A stretch of 5,393 bases of DNA from Acidobacteriaceae bacterium (GTDB lineage: Bacteria > Acidobacteriota > Terriglobia > Terriglobales > Acidobacteriaceae): the NCBI GenBank assembly GCA_030040175.1, contig JASHUF010000457.1:1-5393 (forward strand), written 5' to 3'. Both the position numbers and the translations under genes were made by a program. Below the pieces are notes generated by a model. The model saw only the letters and a program-made list of their open reading frames with translations. It had not been told where the DNA came from and made no database searches. Below are positions 1-5,340 of the stretch, piece by piece; position 1 is the stretch's first letter; each line of letters starts with the position of its first letter.

Positions 1-948
1 CTGCACGCGGCGCTCAGGCAGGTGCTGGGCACGCACGTCAAGCAGGCCGGCTCGCTGGTCGATCCCGCGCACCTGCGCTTCGATTTCTCGCACTTCGCGC
101 GCGTGGCCGATGAAGAATTGCAGGAGATCGAAGACCTTGTCAATCGCGAGGTGCTCAAGAATGCCCGCGTGGAGACGCTCGAAGACGTGCCCATCGACGT
201 GGCCGTGAACGAGTATCACGCCATGGCGCTCTTCGGCGAGAAATACGGCGACCGGGTGCGCGTGGTGCGGCTTGCGGACGGTTTCTCAACCGAGCTCTGC
301 GGCGGCACGCACACCGCGGCCACGGGCGAGATCGGCCTGCTCAAGCTCACCGGCGAGGAGTCGGTGTCGTCGGGCGTGCGCCGCATTGAGGCCATCAGCG
401 GCATGGGCTCGCTCTCCACTTTCCGGCGCGATTTTGCCGTGGCGCAGTACGCCGCTTCCGTAGCGCACACCGGCGACGGCGATCTGGCCGATTCCCTGCG
501 CGCCAAGATGGACGCGCAGGAAGGCGAGATCAAGCGCCTGAACCGCGAGCTCGAGGAGATGCGCATGAAGTCGGCCGCGGGCGCGCTCGACGAGGCGCTC
601 AAACATGCGACCGAAGTGAAGGGCGTGAAAGTGCTCACGCACCGCGCCGATTCGCTCGACCGCGGGCAGTTGCGCACGCTCGTCGACAACCTCAAGCAGA
701 AGGTGGGCGAGGGCGTGGTGGTGCTCGCCTCCGCGCAGCCCGAGGGCAAAGTGGCGCTGATTGCGGGCGTGACCCCGGAACTGGCCCAGCGCATCCAGGC
801 GGGGAAGCTCGTGGGCGCGATCGCGAAGATAGTTGGCGGGTCCGGCGGCGGCAAACCCGAGATCGCCGAAGCCGGCGGCAAAGATCAGGCGCAGATCGAC
901 GCCGCGCTCAAGGCAGCGCCGGGAATCGTAGGTGAACTCCTGCCCTAG
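1..948 (+). CDS. alaS: Alanyl-tRNA synthetase, C-terminal part (5' end outside window)
   Basis: This cytoplasmic enzyme charges tRNA-Ala with alanine and edits mischarged Ser/Gly. The reading frame is open from base 1, so 315 codons of a protein usually near 880 residues are present; the catalytic and tRNA-recognition domains lie upstream. The window opens in the editing domain with [20 protein letters not shown], directly after the place where the family's HxxxH zinc half-site sits. The second zinc half-site, CGGTH (Cys at 298-300, His at 310-312), is intact and is followed by [10 protein letters not shown], typical of the SAD editing domain. A charged helical coiled-coil linker follows (about 480-600). 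The C-Ala/DHHA1 domain ends the protein with the glycine-rich [17 protein letters not shown] (835-885). The stop is TAG at 946-948. No frameshift or lost motif is seen. Identification is near certain; only the missing N-terminus limits the call. Confidence 0.97.
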   Translation: MHAALRQVLGTHVKQAGSLVDPAHLRFDFSHFARVADEELQEIEDLVNREVLKNARVETLEDVPIDVAVNEYHAMALFGEKYGDRVRVVRLADGFSTELCGGTHTAATGEIGLLKLTGEESVSSGVRRIEAISGMGSLSTFRRDFAVAQYAASVAHTGDGDLADSLRAKMDAQEGEIKRLNRELEEMRMKSAAGALDEALKHATEVKGVKVLTHRADSLDRGQLRTLVDNLKQKVGEGVVVLASAQPEGKVALIAGVTPELAQRIQAGKLVGAIAKIVGGSGGGKPEIAEAGGKDQAQIDAALKAAPGIVGELLP

Positions 949-951
949 CGC

Positions 952-982
952 CGATCCTCGCCGCCGTTGCCGGCGAGGATCG
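952..982. terminator. 12-bp perfect hairpin after alaS, between convergent genes
   Basis: Four bases after the alaS stop, CGATCCTCGCCG (952-963) pairs perfectly with CGGCGAGGATCG (971-982) around a 7-nt loop. The position, at the 3' end of alaS and facing the end of the convergent outer-membrane protein gene, suits a transcript end or a 3' stabilising hairpin for either strand. There is no T-tract on either side, so it is not a canonical Rho-independent terminator. I infer a terminator or RNA-end role from position and stem strength only. Confidence 0.5.
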
Positions 983-1115
983 TGAAGCGTATTCACTCCA
1001 TCTGCGGCGGATTAGGAAATACTCTGTCCACGCGATTTCGAGAAGGGTCACCGCTCCCTGATGGTCGCGTTGACTTTGCGTCCCCGCTACTCGGATACAC
1101 CATTCCGAATCCGCT

Positions 1116-1970
1116 TCAGTGGATTTTGAAGTTGTACGACACGCCAAAGGACAGAATCGGCCAGATCTGCAGTGCATTCAGGTCGCTCTCGTACTTGGAA
1201 ACCTGGCTGTTCACGTTGGCCTGGGCGGCCGTGTTGGTGGCCATGTTCACGCAGGATTCGCCATTGATGGACGCATCGGATTCGACGGTGCAGCCGTACC
1301 CCGTGATGTTGAGGTTGACCGTTGGCGTTCCGGTGAAGATCGCCCCCAGCTCCACCGGGAAGGCCCAGTGGCCGCCCTTGCGCGAGATCATGTTCCCCCA
1401 CCCCGTTGTCAGCGTGAAGGCCTGCTTGTGCGCATTCAGGCCAAGATTGGCATTGATACTCATCGGATTCGCTGACTCGGAGTAGTACTTGGTGGAGTCG
1501 AGAGTGAGACTGTCGCCGACGCCCATTACGCCGCTTGCCGAGGCTGCGTTCCCGTTGTAAAAGGTCAGGCCGGGACTGAGACGGAAGCCGTGGTTGGGCC
1601 ACGGGTAATAGTCAAGGGCAAACCCCCCTTCAGCAAAGTTGAGCTTGCCGCTGACCTTGGCGCCGCTCGATCCGTTGTTTCCGCCGATTTTCACGCCGTT
1701 GACCGAGTAAGTGAAGTAATTGCCGATACCGCGGATATTGAGATGGCGGTTGGCCTCCACCGCGGCCTGCATATTAATGCCGCCGATGCCGAGGCCGCCC
1801 TCTAGAGCGAGCCGCGACCAGGGAGCGGGTACGGCCGCCTGGGCATCTCTCAGATAAGGCGGCAGGGTGGGTTGATTGGTTGTGTCGGGAGCGGTGGGTG
1901 CGGTTTGAGCAGGCAGGCTCGCTAACGCGGCCAGCAGAAACAGCGAAAGATGAGGAACGAGTTGCTTCAC
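1116..1970 (-). CDS. Secreted beta-barrel outer-membrane protein (unnamed family)
   Basis: The predicted product has 284 residues. I start it at GTG 1970, not the ATG at 2018, because GGAGG lies four bases upstream of the GTG and translation then begins with a classical signal peptide: MKQ, a hydrophobic run LSLFLLAALASL (8-19) and a likely cut after LPA (21). A Pro/Thr-rich linker follows (about 24-50). The rest alternates Gly-rich and aromatic strands and ends in SYNFKIH, an outer-membrane beta-signal with Phe near the end. Central motifs GWGNMISRKG (190-199) and FPVELGAIFTGTP (204-216) match a conserved barrel-protein family I recall from Acidobacteria and Proteobacteria, with no assigned function. 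Cys227 and Cys240, the only cysteines in the mature protein, could form a disulfide in one loop. Transport or adhesion would be guesswork. The gene converges on alaS and diverges from mutY. A weak promoter-like pair (TTGCAT, 17 bp, TAGGCT on the minus strand, 2123 to 2095) lies upstream. Confidence 0.85.
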   Translation of the reverse strand: MKQLVPHLSLFLLAALASLPAQTAPTAPDTTNQPTLPPYLRDAQAAVPAPWSRLALEGGLGIGGINMQAAVEANRHLNIRGIGNYFTYSVNGVKIGGNNGSSGAKVSGKLNFAEGGFALDYYPWPNHGFRLSPGLTFYNGNAASASGVMGVGDSLTLDSTKYYSESANPMSINANLGLNAHKQAFTLTTGWGNMISRKGGHWAFPVELGAIFTGTPTVNLNITGYGCTVESDASINGESCVNMATNTAAQANVNSQVSKYESDLNALQIWPILSFGVSYNFKIH

Positions 1971-1994
1971 ACTGCCTCCGTTACAGAAACCCTG

Positions 1995-2056
1995 GCGCAG
2001 GCAGCCGCACCGCAGCATCTGGGGACAAGGGACCCCGCGGCCGGAGCGGCCTGCGC
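1995..2056 (-). promoter_or_regulatory. Inverted repeat in probable 5' leader of the outer-membrane protein gene
   Basis: GCGCAGGC (1995-2002) and GCCTGCGC (2049-2056) form a perfect 8-bp inverted repeat. After one mismatch, two further pairs extend it inward. The enclosed part can form its own GGGG/CCCC hairpin (2021-2036). If transcription of the barrel-protein gene begins near 2085-2090, this would be a structured 5' untranslated leader ending about 25 bases before its Shine-Dalgarno. It could equally be a DNA operator in the divergent region, or chance in GC-rich sequence. Confidence 0.3.
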
Positions 2057-2217
2057 ACTTCTGTGCTTACATCGTGGGAGTGATGTGCTGCCATAGCCTA
2101 TCAGCCTGCCCCGGCCAATGCAATGGGTTGGAGATGATTGTCGAGGTACCCTCCTCAATTTGGGACTGGCTAGGAACCGGGATTCGACAATGGTGCCGGA
2201 TGCCGTAACCTGAAGCC

Positions 2218-3363
2218 ATGGCCAGGCTGGAGTGGGAGACCGCGAAGATCGTCCGCTTGCGCCGCATGCTGATGGCGTGGTACGAACACAGCCATCGCGA
2301 CCTGCCCTGGCGCGAGAGCCGGGATCCGTACGCCATCTGGGTCTCCGAAGTGATGCTGCAGCAGACGCGCGTGGCCGTGGTGGAGGAGCGGTTCAAGGAG
2401 TTTCTGGAGCTGTTTCCCACCGTGGACGCGCTCGCCCGCGCGCCGGAGCAGGAGGTGCTGGCCGCCTGGAGCGGGTTGGGCTACTACCGGCGCCCCCGCA
2501 TGCTGCACCGGGCGGCGCAGTTTGTGGTGGCCAACTGTGCGGGGGTTCTTCCGCAAAGCTCCGCGGAACTGCGGCTGCTTCCCGGCATCGGCGCATACAC
2601 CGCGGCCGCCATCGCCAGCATTGCCTTTGGCGAATGCGTGGCGGTGGTAGACGGCAACGTGGAGCGCGTGCTCTATCGCGTGGCCGGCTGGGAGACGGGC
2701 GTGCGCGCGGGCAGCGCCGCATTGAAACGCAAAGTGGGCGAGCTGGCCGGCGAGCTGATGGACGCGGAGCGGCCCGGCGACTTCAACCAGGCGCTGATGG
2801 AGCTGGGCGCGACGGTGTGCCTGCCGCGCAATCCGCTGTGCCTGGTGTGTCCGCTCTCGACCGACTGCTACACCCGCGGCGAGCACAGGCGCCCGCCGCG
2901 TCCGCCCATGCTGAGCCGGGAGATCGCGCACGCGCTCGCGCTGCGGACAAAATACGAAAGGGAGACGGGACGCGGAGCGAGCAAAGCGCGCGCCCGCGCC
3001 GTGCGCGAAGTGCTGCTGGAGCAAAGGCCGGCGTCAGCCACTGTGATGCCGACCATGTGGGAGCTGCCGCAGTTGCGCGAGGCCGCGGTGCCCGACAGGG
3101 AGCTATGCATGGCGGTACGCCACGCCATCATGCAGGTGAATTATTACGTGCGCATCCGAACGGTCACCGAAGAAAAAGTGGCCGCGCTCACCCTGGCCGG
3201 AGGCGCGCGGCGATGGGTTCCGCTGCGCGAGGCCGGCGCCATGGCGCTCACCGGGCTGGCGCGCAAGGTGCTGACGCGCGCGCGGCTGCTGCCCACCGAG
3301 CCGGCCGATGCCTTGGCGGCCATGAGGACAACGGAACAGGAGGCCGATGCCGATGCGGGCTGA
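2218..3363 (+). CDS. mutY: A/G-specific adenine DNA glycosylase
   Basis: This base-excision repair enzyme removes adenine mispaired with 8-oxoguanine (or G), preventing G:C to T:A mutations. The 381 residues give a full-length protein. The N-terminal helical domain has RDLPWR (27-32), the catalytic Glu44 in SEVMLQQT, WSGLGYYRRPR (84-94), the helix-hairpin-helix LLPGIGAYTAAAIA (120-133) and the catalytic Asp145 in VVDGNVERVL. The [4Fe-4S] cluster loop is complete: Cys201-x6-Cys208-x2-Cys211-x5-Cys217. The C-terminal NUDIX-like domain that recognises 8-oxoG is present, with VLLEQRP (265-271) and MWELPQ (280-285). Residues about 243-263 carry an Arg/Lys-rich stretch longer than I expect in this beta-hairpin. 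ATG 2218 is chosen because an in-frame TAA sits at 2206 and the N-terminus then fits the family; its Shine-Dalgarno is weak (CTGAAG). Catalytic and cluster residues are all intact. Confidence 0.97.
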   Translation: MARLEWETAKIVRLRRMLMAWYEHSHRDLPWRESRDPYAIWVSEVMLQQTRVAVVEERFKEFLELFPTVDALARAPEQEVLAAWSGLGYYRRPRMLHRAAQFVVANCAGVLPQSSAELRLLPGIGAYTAAAIASIAFGECVAVVDGNVERVLYRVAGWETGVRAGSAALKRKVGELAGELMDAERPGDFNQALMELGATVCLPRNPLCLVCPLSTDCYTRGEHRRPPRPPMLSREIAHALALRTKYERETGRGASKARARAVREVLLEQRPASATVMPTMWELPQLREAAVPDRELCMAVRHAIMQVNYYVRIRTVTEEKVAALTLAGGARRWVPLREAGAMALTGLARKVLTRARLLPTEPADALAAMRTTEQEADADAG

Positions 3364-3397
3364 AGAACTCGTCCGCGCGGCGATTTGGCCCCTCGCT

Positions 3398-3622
3398 TCA
3401 GTAATAATCCGCGCAGCTCATGTAGTAGCCGCAGCAGGCGCACACAAGCTTGCACCCGTGGCCGCTGAGGCCGTGACCGCAGGCGGGGCATACCTGGCAA
3501 TGGTGCGCGACCGGCCCGGAGACGGACTGGGATGCAGGTTGGGGAGCAGGTCGCCCCGAATCACCATGTGAGAAATCCGCATCAAAATCGGAGTTGAGGG
3601 GTTGGGCCGGCTCCGCGGGCAT
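3398..3622 (-). CDS. Small double-CxxC zinc-ribbon protein
   Basis: The predicted product has 74 residues, and its function is unknown. The first half (1-40) is Pro/Ser/Asp-rich and probably disordered. The second half is a compact cysteine module: C42-x2-C45-x2-C48, GCKLVC (56-61) and CGYYMSCADYY (64-74). The pairs C45/C48 and C61/C64 are spaced like a four-cysteine zinc ribbon, with C42, C57, C63 and C70 extra. The ending GCK-x-VC-x-x-CGYY-x-SC-(A/S)-D-(Y/F)-Y resembles a conserved tail of small uncharacterised proteins I recall from Acidobacteria; this is memory, not a search. ATG 3622 is the most economical start: upstream in-frame sequence, open to 3799, looks like low-information Arg/Ala/Pro translation. 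No good Shine-Dalgarno precedes it, so a different start is possible. The gene converges on mutY (34 bp between stops) and is divergent from osmC. It might bind a metal, nucleic acid or another protein. Confidence 0.72.
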   Translation of the reverse strand: MPAEPAQPLNSDFDADFSHGDSGRPAPQPASQSVSGPVAHHCQVCPACGHGLSGHGCKLVCACCGYYMSCADYY

Positions 3623-3749
3623 GTTCGACAGATTAGCATGGAACCAGGGCCCCGGCGACGCAGCATCCCGGCGAGGCGCCGATGCAGCCCTTCGGGATCG
3701 CGTCTGCGGCCACCCCAGGCATTTGACCCCGGCAACCCGGAATCTGAAG

Positions 3750-3764
3750 CGAAGAAAATCTTCG
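3750..3764. promoter_or_regulatory. Palindrome in the osmC upstream region
   Basis: CGAAGA (3750-3755) and TCTTCG (3759-3764) are perfect inverted arms around AAA, about 20 bases before the osmC ATG and just ahead of its Shine-Dalgarno. It could be a regulator-binding site or a small hairpin in the osmC leader. A lone TTGACC (3723-3728) lies upstream with no convincing -10 box at the right spacing. The functional assignment is inference from position. Confidence 0.25.
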
Positions 3765-3783
3765 AATCCCCAAAGGAGGGAAC

Positions 3784-4215
3784 ATGGCAAGCAAGGCAAG
3801 CGCGGTCTGGACTGGATCGCTGAAGGAAGGGAAGGGCACCATCTCGACGGCGACGGGCGTATTGAAGAACGCCAACTATTCCTTTGCCACCCGCTTTGAA
3901 GGCGCGATGAGCGGCACTACGCCCGAGGAGCTGATTGCCGCGGCGCACGCCAGCTGTTATTCGATGGCGCTGGGCGCGCAACTGGGCGGTTCGGGGCTCA
4001 CGCCGGAGTCGATCGCAACCGAGGCAGCGGTGACGCTGGCCAAGGTGGATGGCGGATTCGCCATTACCAAGATCGCGCTGACCACCAGGGCCAAAGTGCC
4101 GGGCGCAACCCAACAGGTCTTCGATACGGCAGCCGCCAACGCCAAGGCGGGCTGCCCGATCTCCAAGCTCTTCGCCAACAACACTGAGATCACGCTCGAC
4201 GCCCAGCTGGACTGA
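3784..4215 (+). CDS. osmC: OsmC-type peroxiredoxin (organic hydroperoxide reductase)
   Basis: This cytoplasmic thiol peroxidase reduces organic hydroperoxides and H2O2. The 143 residues match the usual OsmC length, and alignment by eye with E. coli OsmC runs end to end: GKGTIST (16-22), TRFEG (36-40), TPEELIAAAHASCYSMAL (46-63), KVDGGFAITKIAL (87-99), AKAGCPISKLF (120-130) and EITLDAQL (135-142). The peroxidatic Cys58 and resolving Cys124 are present, as are Arg37 and Glu49, which the family uses near the active site. The TPEELI-AAHA and late AGCP motifs favour the OsmC branch over Ohr. An AAAGGAGG Shine-Dalgarno (3772-3779) four bases before ATG 3784 fixes the start and suggests strong translation. 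It is divergent from the zinc-ribbon gene and followed by a T-tailed terminator, so it is probably a single transcription unit. OsmC genes are often stress-induced, but no named operator is recognised here. Confidence 0.96.
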   Translation: MASKASAVWTGSLKEGKGTISTATGVLKNANYSFATRFEGAMSGTTPEELIAAAHASCYSMALGAQLGGSGLTPESIATEAAVTLAKVDGGFAITKIALTTRAKVPGATQQVFDTAAANAKAGCPISKLFANNTEITLDAQLD

Positions 4216-4236
4216 GCGCATGCTTCAGCGTTGAGG

Positions 4237-4295
4237 CAAAAATCCCTCCCCGATTGGTTTCCTCCGGAATGCGTCGTGGAGGGATTGTTGTTTTT
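4237..4295 (+). terminator. Rho-independent terminator after osmC
   Basis: AATCCCTCC (4241-4249) pairs perfectly with GGAGGGATT (4278-4286); the 28-nt loop contains a small TTCC/GGAA hairpin (4259-4269). The right arm runs into a T-rich tail TTGTTGTTTTT (4285-4295) and the left arm is preceded by an A-run (4238-4242). This is the arrangement of an intrinsic terminator for osmC. The loop is longer than usual. The next gene starts about 12 bases after the T-tail. Confidence 0.7.
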
Positions 4296-4306
4296 GGGGG
4301 TCGGCC

Positions 4307-4768
4307 GTGAAGAAATACAGATTCAAGGCGCAGATCTTCTCCAGGATGGGCGGCGCAGGCGTGCTTTTTCCCTACAGCGTGGAGAAAGAGTTCGGGACCA
4401 AGGGAAGCGTGCCGGTGCAGGCGACATTCGACGGCGTGGCCTATCGCGGCTCGCTGATGAATTGCGGCCTGGCCAGCCACATGCTGGGCGTGCTCAAGAG
4501 CATTCGCGAGCAGATCGGCAAGGGGCCCGGCGACACCGTCGAGGTGGTGGTGTGGAAGGACGAAGAGGCGAGAACCGTCGAAATTCCGGCTGAGTTTGCG
4601 CAACGGCTCAAGAAGGAAGGGCTGCTCAAGGGCTTCGAAAAGCTGAGCTACACCCACTGCAAGGAGTATTGCCGCTGGATTGCCGAAGCCAAAAAGGAGC
4701 AAACGCGCGTGGCGCGGACGGAGAAGGCGATTGCCATGCTGAAGAAGGGCGTAAAGACTCCCGGCTGA
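4307..4768 (+). CDS. DUF1905 / YdeI-OmpD-associated family protein
   Basis: The predicted product is a soluble protein of 153 residues. Residues 3-83 form a DUF1905 domain, a small beta-barrel, with KKYRFKAQIF, the Pro at 22, EFGTKGSVPVQATFDGV (28-44), YRGSLM (46-51) and GVLKSIREQIGKGPGDTVEV (61-80). Residues 95-147 form the YdeI/OmpD-associated helical tail, with LSYTHCKEYCRWIAEAKKEQTR (113-134) followed by a Lys-rich helix. Members are annotated as YdeI/OmpD-associated or bacteriocin-protection proteins, but the biochemical role is not established, so I give no symbol. The start is GTG 4307: it begins the first strand of the domain exactly, while the next ATG (4346) would remove it. The upstream Shine-Dalgarno is poor (GGGGG at 4296-4300). 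There is almost no room for a promoter between the osmC terminator and this start, so expression may depend on read-through or an internal promoter. Confidence 0.88.
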   Translation: MKKYRFKAQIFSRMGGAGVLFPYSVEKEFGTKGSVPVQATFDGVAYRGSLMNCGLASHMLGVLKSIREQIGKGPGDTVEVVVWKDEEARTVEIPAEFAQRLKKEGLLKGFEKLSYTHCKEYCRWIAEAKKEQTRVARTEKAIAMLKKGVKTPG

Positions 4769-4849
4769 CGCGCCGGTGCCGTGCTCCTCCGGCTGCAGAG
4801 CCCGGTCGAACCGCGGAATCTCAGATCTGCGCCCGGCCTGCGGGCGTAT

Positions 4850-4878
4850 TTGACACTCGGTCCGGCATTTGCGAGACT
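4850..4878 (+). promoter_or_regulatory. Candidate promoter for tRNA-Leu
   Basis: A perfect -35 consensus TTGACA (4850-4855) is followed after 17 bp by GAGACT (4873-4878), which matches TATAAT at three of six positions. Initiation would be near 4885, giving a leader of about 40 nt before the mature tRNA 5' end, which is normal for a tRNA gene. The -35 and spacing are seen directly; the weak -10 lowers certainty. Confidence 0.4.
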
Positions 4879-4892
4879 CAAAGTTGCTGCCT

Positions 4893-4915
4893 GCTCGGGC
4901 CGATCCCGGCCGAGC
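4893..4915 (+). other. GC-rich hairpin in the tRNA-Leu 5' leader
   Basis: GCTCGG (4893-4898) pairs with CCGAGC (4910-4915). After a one-base bulge (G4899), CCG (4900-4902) pairs with CGG (4907-4909) around the loop ATCC. The stem ends ten bases before the mature tRNA 5' end. It would be in the precursor leader if the 4850 promoter is used. It might be the residual 3' end signal of the upstream gene, though no T-tract follows, or an element affecting precursor processing. Confidence 0.45.
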
Positions 4916-4925
4916 TTCTACGCGT

Positions 4926-5012
4926 GCCGAAGTGGCGGAATTGGCAGACGCGCATGGTTCAGGTCCATGTACTCGCAAGGGTGTGGGGGTTCGAGTCCCT
5001 TCTTCGGCACCA
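4926..5012 (+). tRNA. tRNA-Leu, anticodon CAG (reads CUG)
   Basis: A complete class II tRNA of 87 nt including encoded CCA. The acceptor stem is GCCGAAG (4926-4932) with CTTCGGC (5002-5008), discriminator A at 5009 and CCA at 5010-5012. The anticodon arm is CATGG (4953-4957), loop TTCAGGT and CCATG (4965-4969), with anticodon CAG at 4960-4962. A long variable arm (ACTC, GCAA loop, GGGT, 4971-4982) is the leucine-type hallmark. The T arm is GGGGG (4985-4989), loop TTCGAGT (4990-4996) and CCCTT (4997-5001), with two G-U pairs. The discriminator A also fits leucine. No T-tailed terminator follows directly, so the 3' end is probably made by processing. No second tRNA is seen nearby. Confidence 0.98.
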
Positions 5013-5093
5013 GGGTACAACCAAGTGCCTCATTCCTCTCCAAGCGATTCAAAGAAAAATGGTTAGAGGTCCGGCGCCGGAAGATACACTCAG

Positions 5094-5203
5094 GCATTTC
5101 TCCTTCGGATATAGCCGTTTTCTGCCCCTTCCAGGGCGCCGATTTCTTGTTAAAATCGGCACTTGACCTCGGTGGCTTCGGAGTACAGCAGAAGGAGAAA
5201 TGC
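5094..5203 (+). ncRNA. Candidate structured RNA closed by a 13-bp inverted repeat
   Basis: GCATTTCTCCTTC (5094-5106) and GAAGGAGAAATGC (5191-5203) are perfectly complementary over 13 bp, extendable outward by a G-U and an A-U pair. Inside, GCCC/GGGC (5124-5127 with 5134-5137) directly abuts GCCGATTT/AAATCGGC (5138-5145 with 5153-5160, loop CTTGTTA). A seven-pair helix with three wobbles can join 5113-5119 to 5171-5177. The result is a compact multibranched fold of about 110 nt. A -10-like TACACT (5085-5090) ends four bases before the closing stem and would place initiation near 5097; no good -35 is seen, and there is no T-tailed terminator. The strand is inferred from that box. It may be a small RNA; 6S RNA is one possibility (ACTTGACC..GG..TACAGC recalls part of its 3' side), but the terminal stem is too short for a typical 6S. 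It could also be a leader element or DNA-level repeat. Confidence 0.35.
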
Positions 5204-5317
5204 TTTAGGCGCAGCCAACCCTTACCATAGGCGCCGCATCCAACCAGCAATCGGGCTCCAGGTGTGCTTTGAATCTGCTGTCATGATTGCCGGCTCTCGT
5301 GAACCGCGTCGAGATTG

Positions 5318-5340
5318 ATCGCTTTTGCGATTTTCTTTTT
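5318..5340 (+). terminator. Weak T-tailed hairpin before the last gene
   Basis: ATCGC (5318-5322) pairs with GCGAT (5327-5331) around a TTTT loop, followed by TTTCTTTTT (5332-5340). The shape is that of an intrinsic terminator, but the stem is only five perfect pairs. It lies 17 bases before the next ATG, so it could end a transcript from the 5094 region or act as an attenuator in the leader of the last gene. Chance is also possible. Confidence 0.25.

Noticed and set aside
216..996. Minus-strand frames opposite alaS (221 and 236 codons)
   Set aside because: Compositionally biased antisense shadows of an unmistakable alaS reading frame.
967..1485. Plus-strand frames opposite the outer-membrane protein gene
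   Set aside because: They lack any domain and are the complement of a gene with signal peptide, barrel motifs and a good ribosome site.
1971..2018. Extending the outer-membrane protein upstream to ATG 2018
   Set aside because: This would put 16 residues including two Cys and several Arg before the signal peptide, while GTG 1970 has GGAGG directly upstream.
2232..3404. Long plus-strand frame of 390 codons overlapping mutY
   Set aside because: It is a GC-driven shadow: Arg/Ala/Gly-rich, no motifs, and mutY in the other frame has all catalytic residues.
3723..3751. TTGACC as the osmC promoter -35
   Set aside because: No acceptable -10 sequence occurs at 15-19 bp from it; kept only as a note.
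3418..4221. Minus-strand frame of 267 codons covering osmC and the zinc-ribbon gene
   Set aside because: It overlaps osmC antisense and reads the zinc-ribbon gene out of frame; Arg-rich with no motifs.
5163..5189. TTGACC (5163-5168) as a promoter for the last gene
   Set aside because: The only -10-like sequence, TACAGC, is at 15 bp and matches poorly; the site also lies inside the proposed RNA fold.
5089..5208. Retron-type msr-msd RNA
   Set aside because: The paired outer arms invite the idea, but there is no long msd hairpin and no reverse transcriptase is visible; only 12 codons of the next gene are present.
4781..5230. Plus-strand frames across the tRNA (149, 65 and 165 codons)
   Set aside because: Pieces such as AEVAELADAHGSGPCTRKG are tRNA-Leu sequence translated in three frames, not proteins.
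4918..5250. Minus-strand frame of 110 codons containing KKGLEPPHPCEYMDLNHARL
   Set aside because: This is the well-known antisense translation of a tRNA-Leu gene. The rest of the frame runs through gene-free sequence with no family resemblance.
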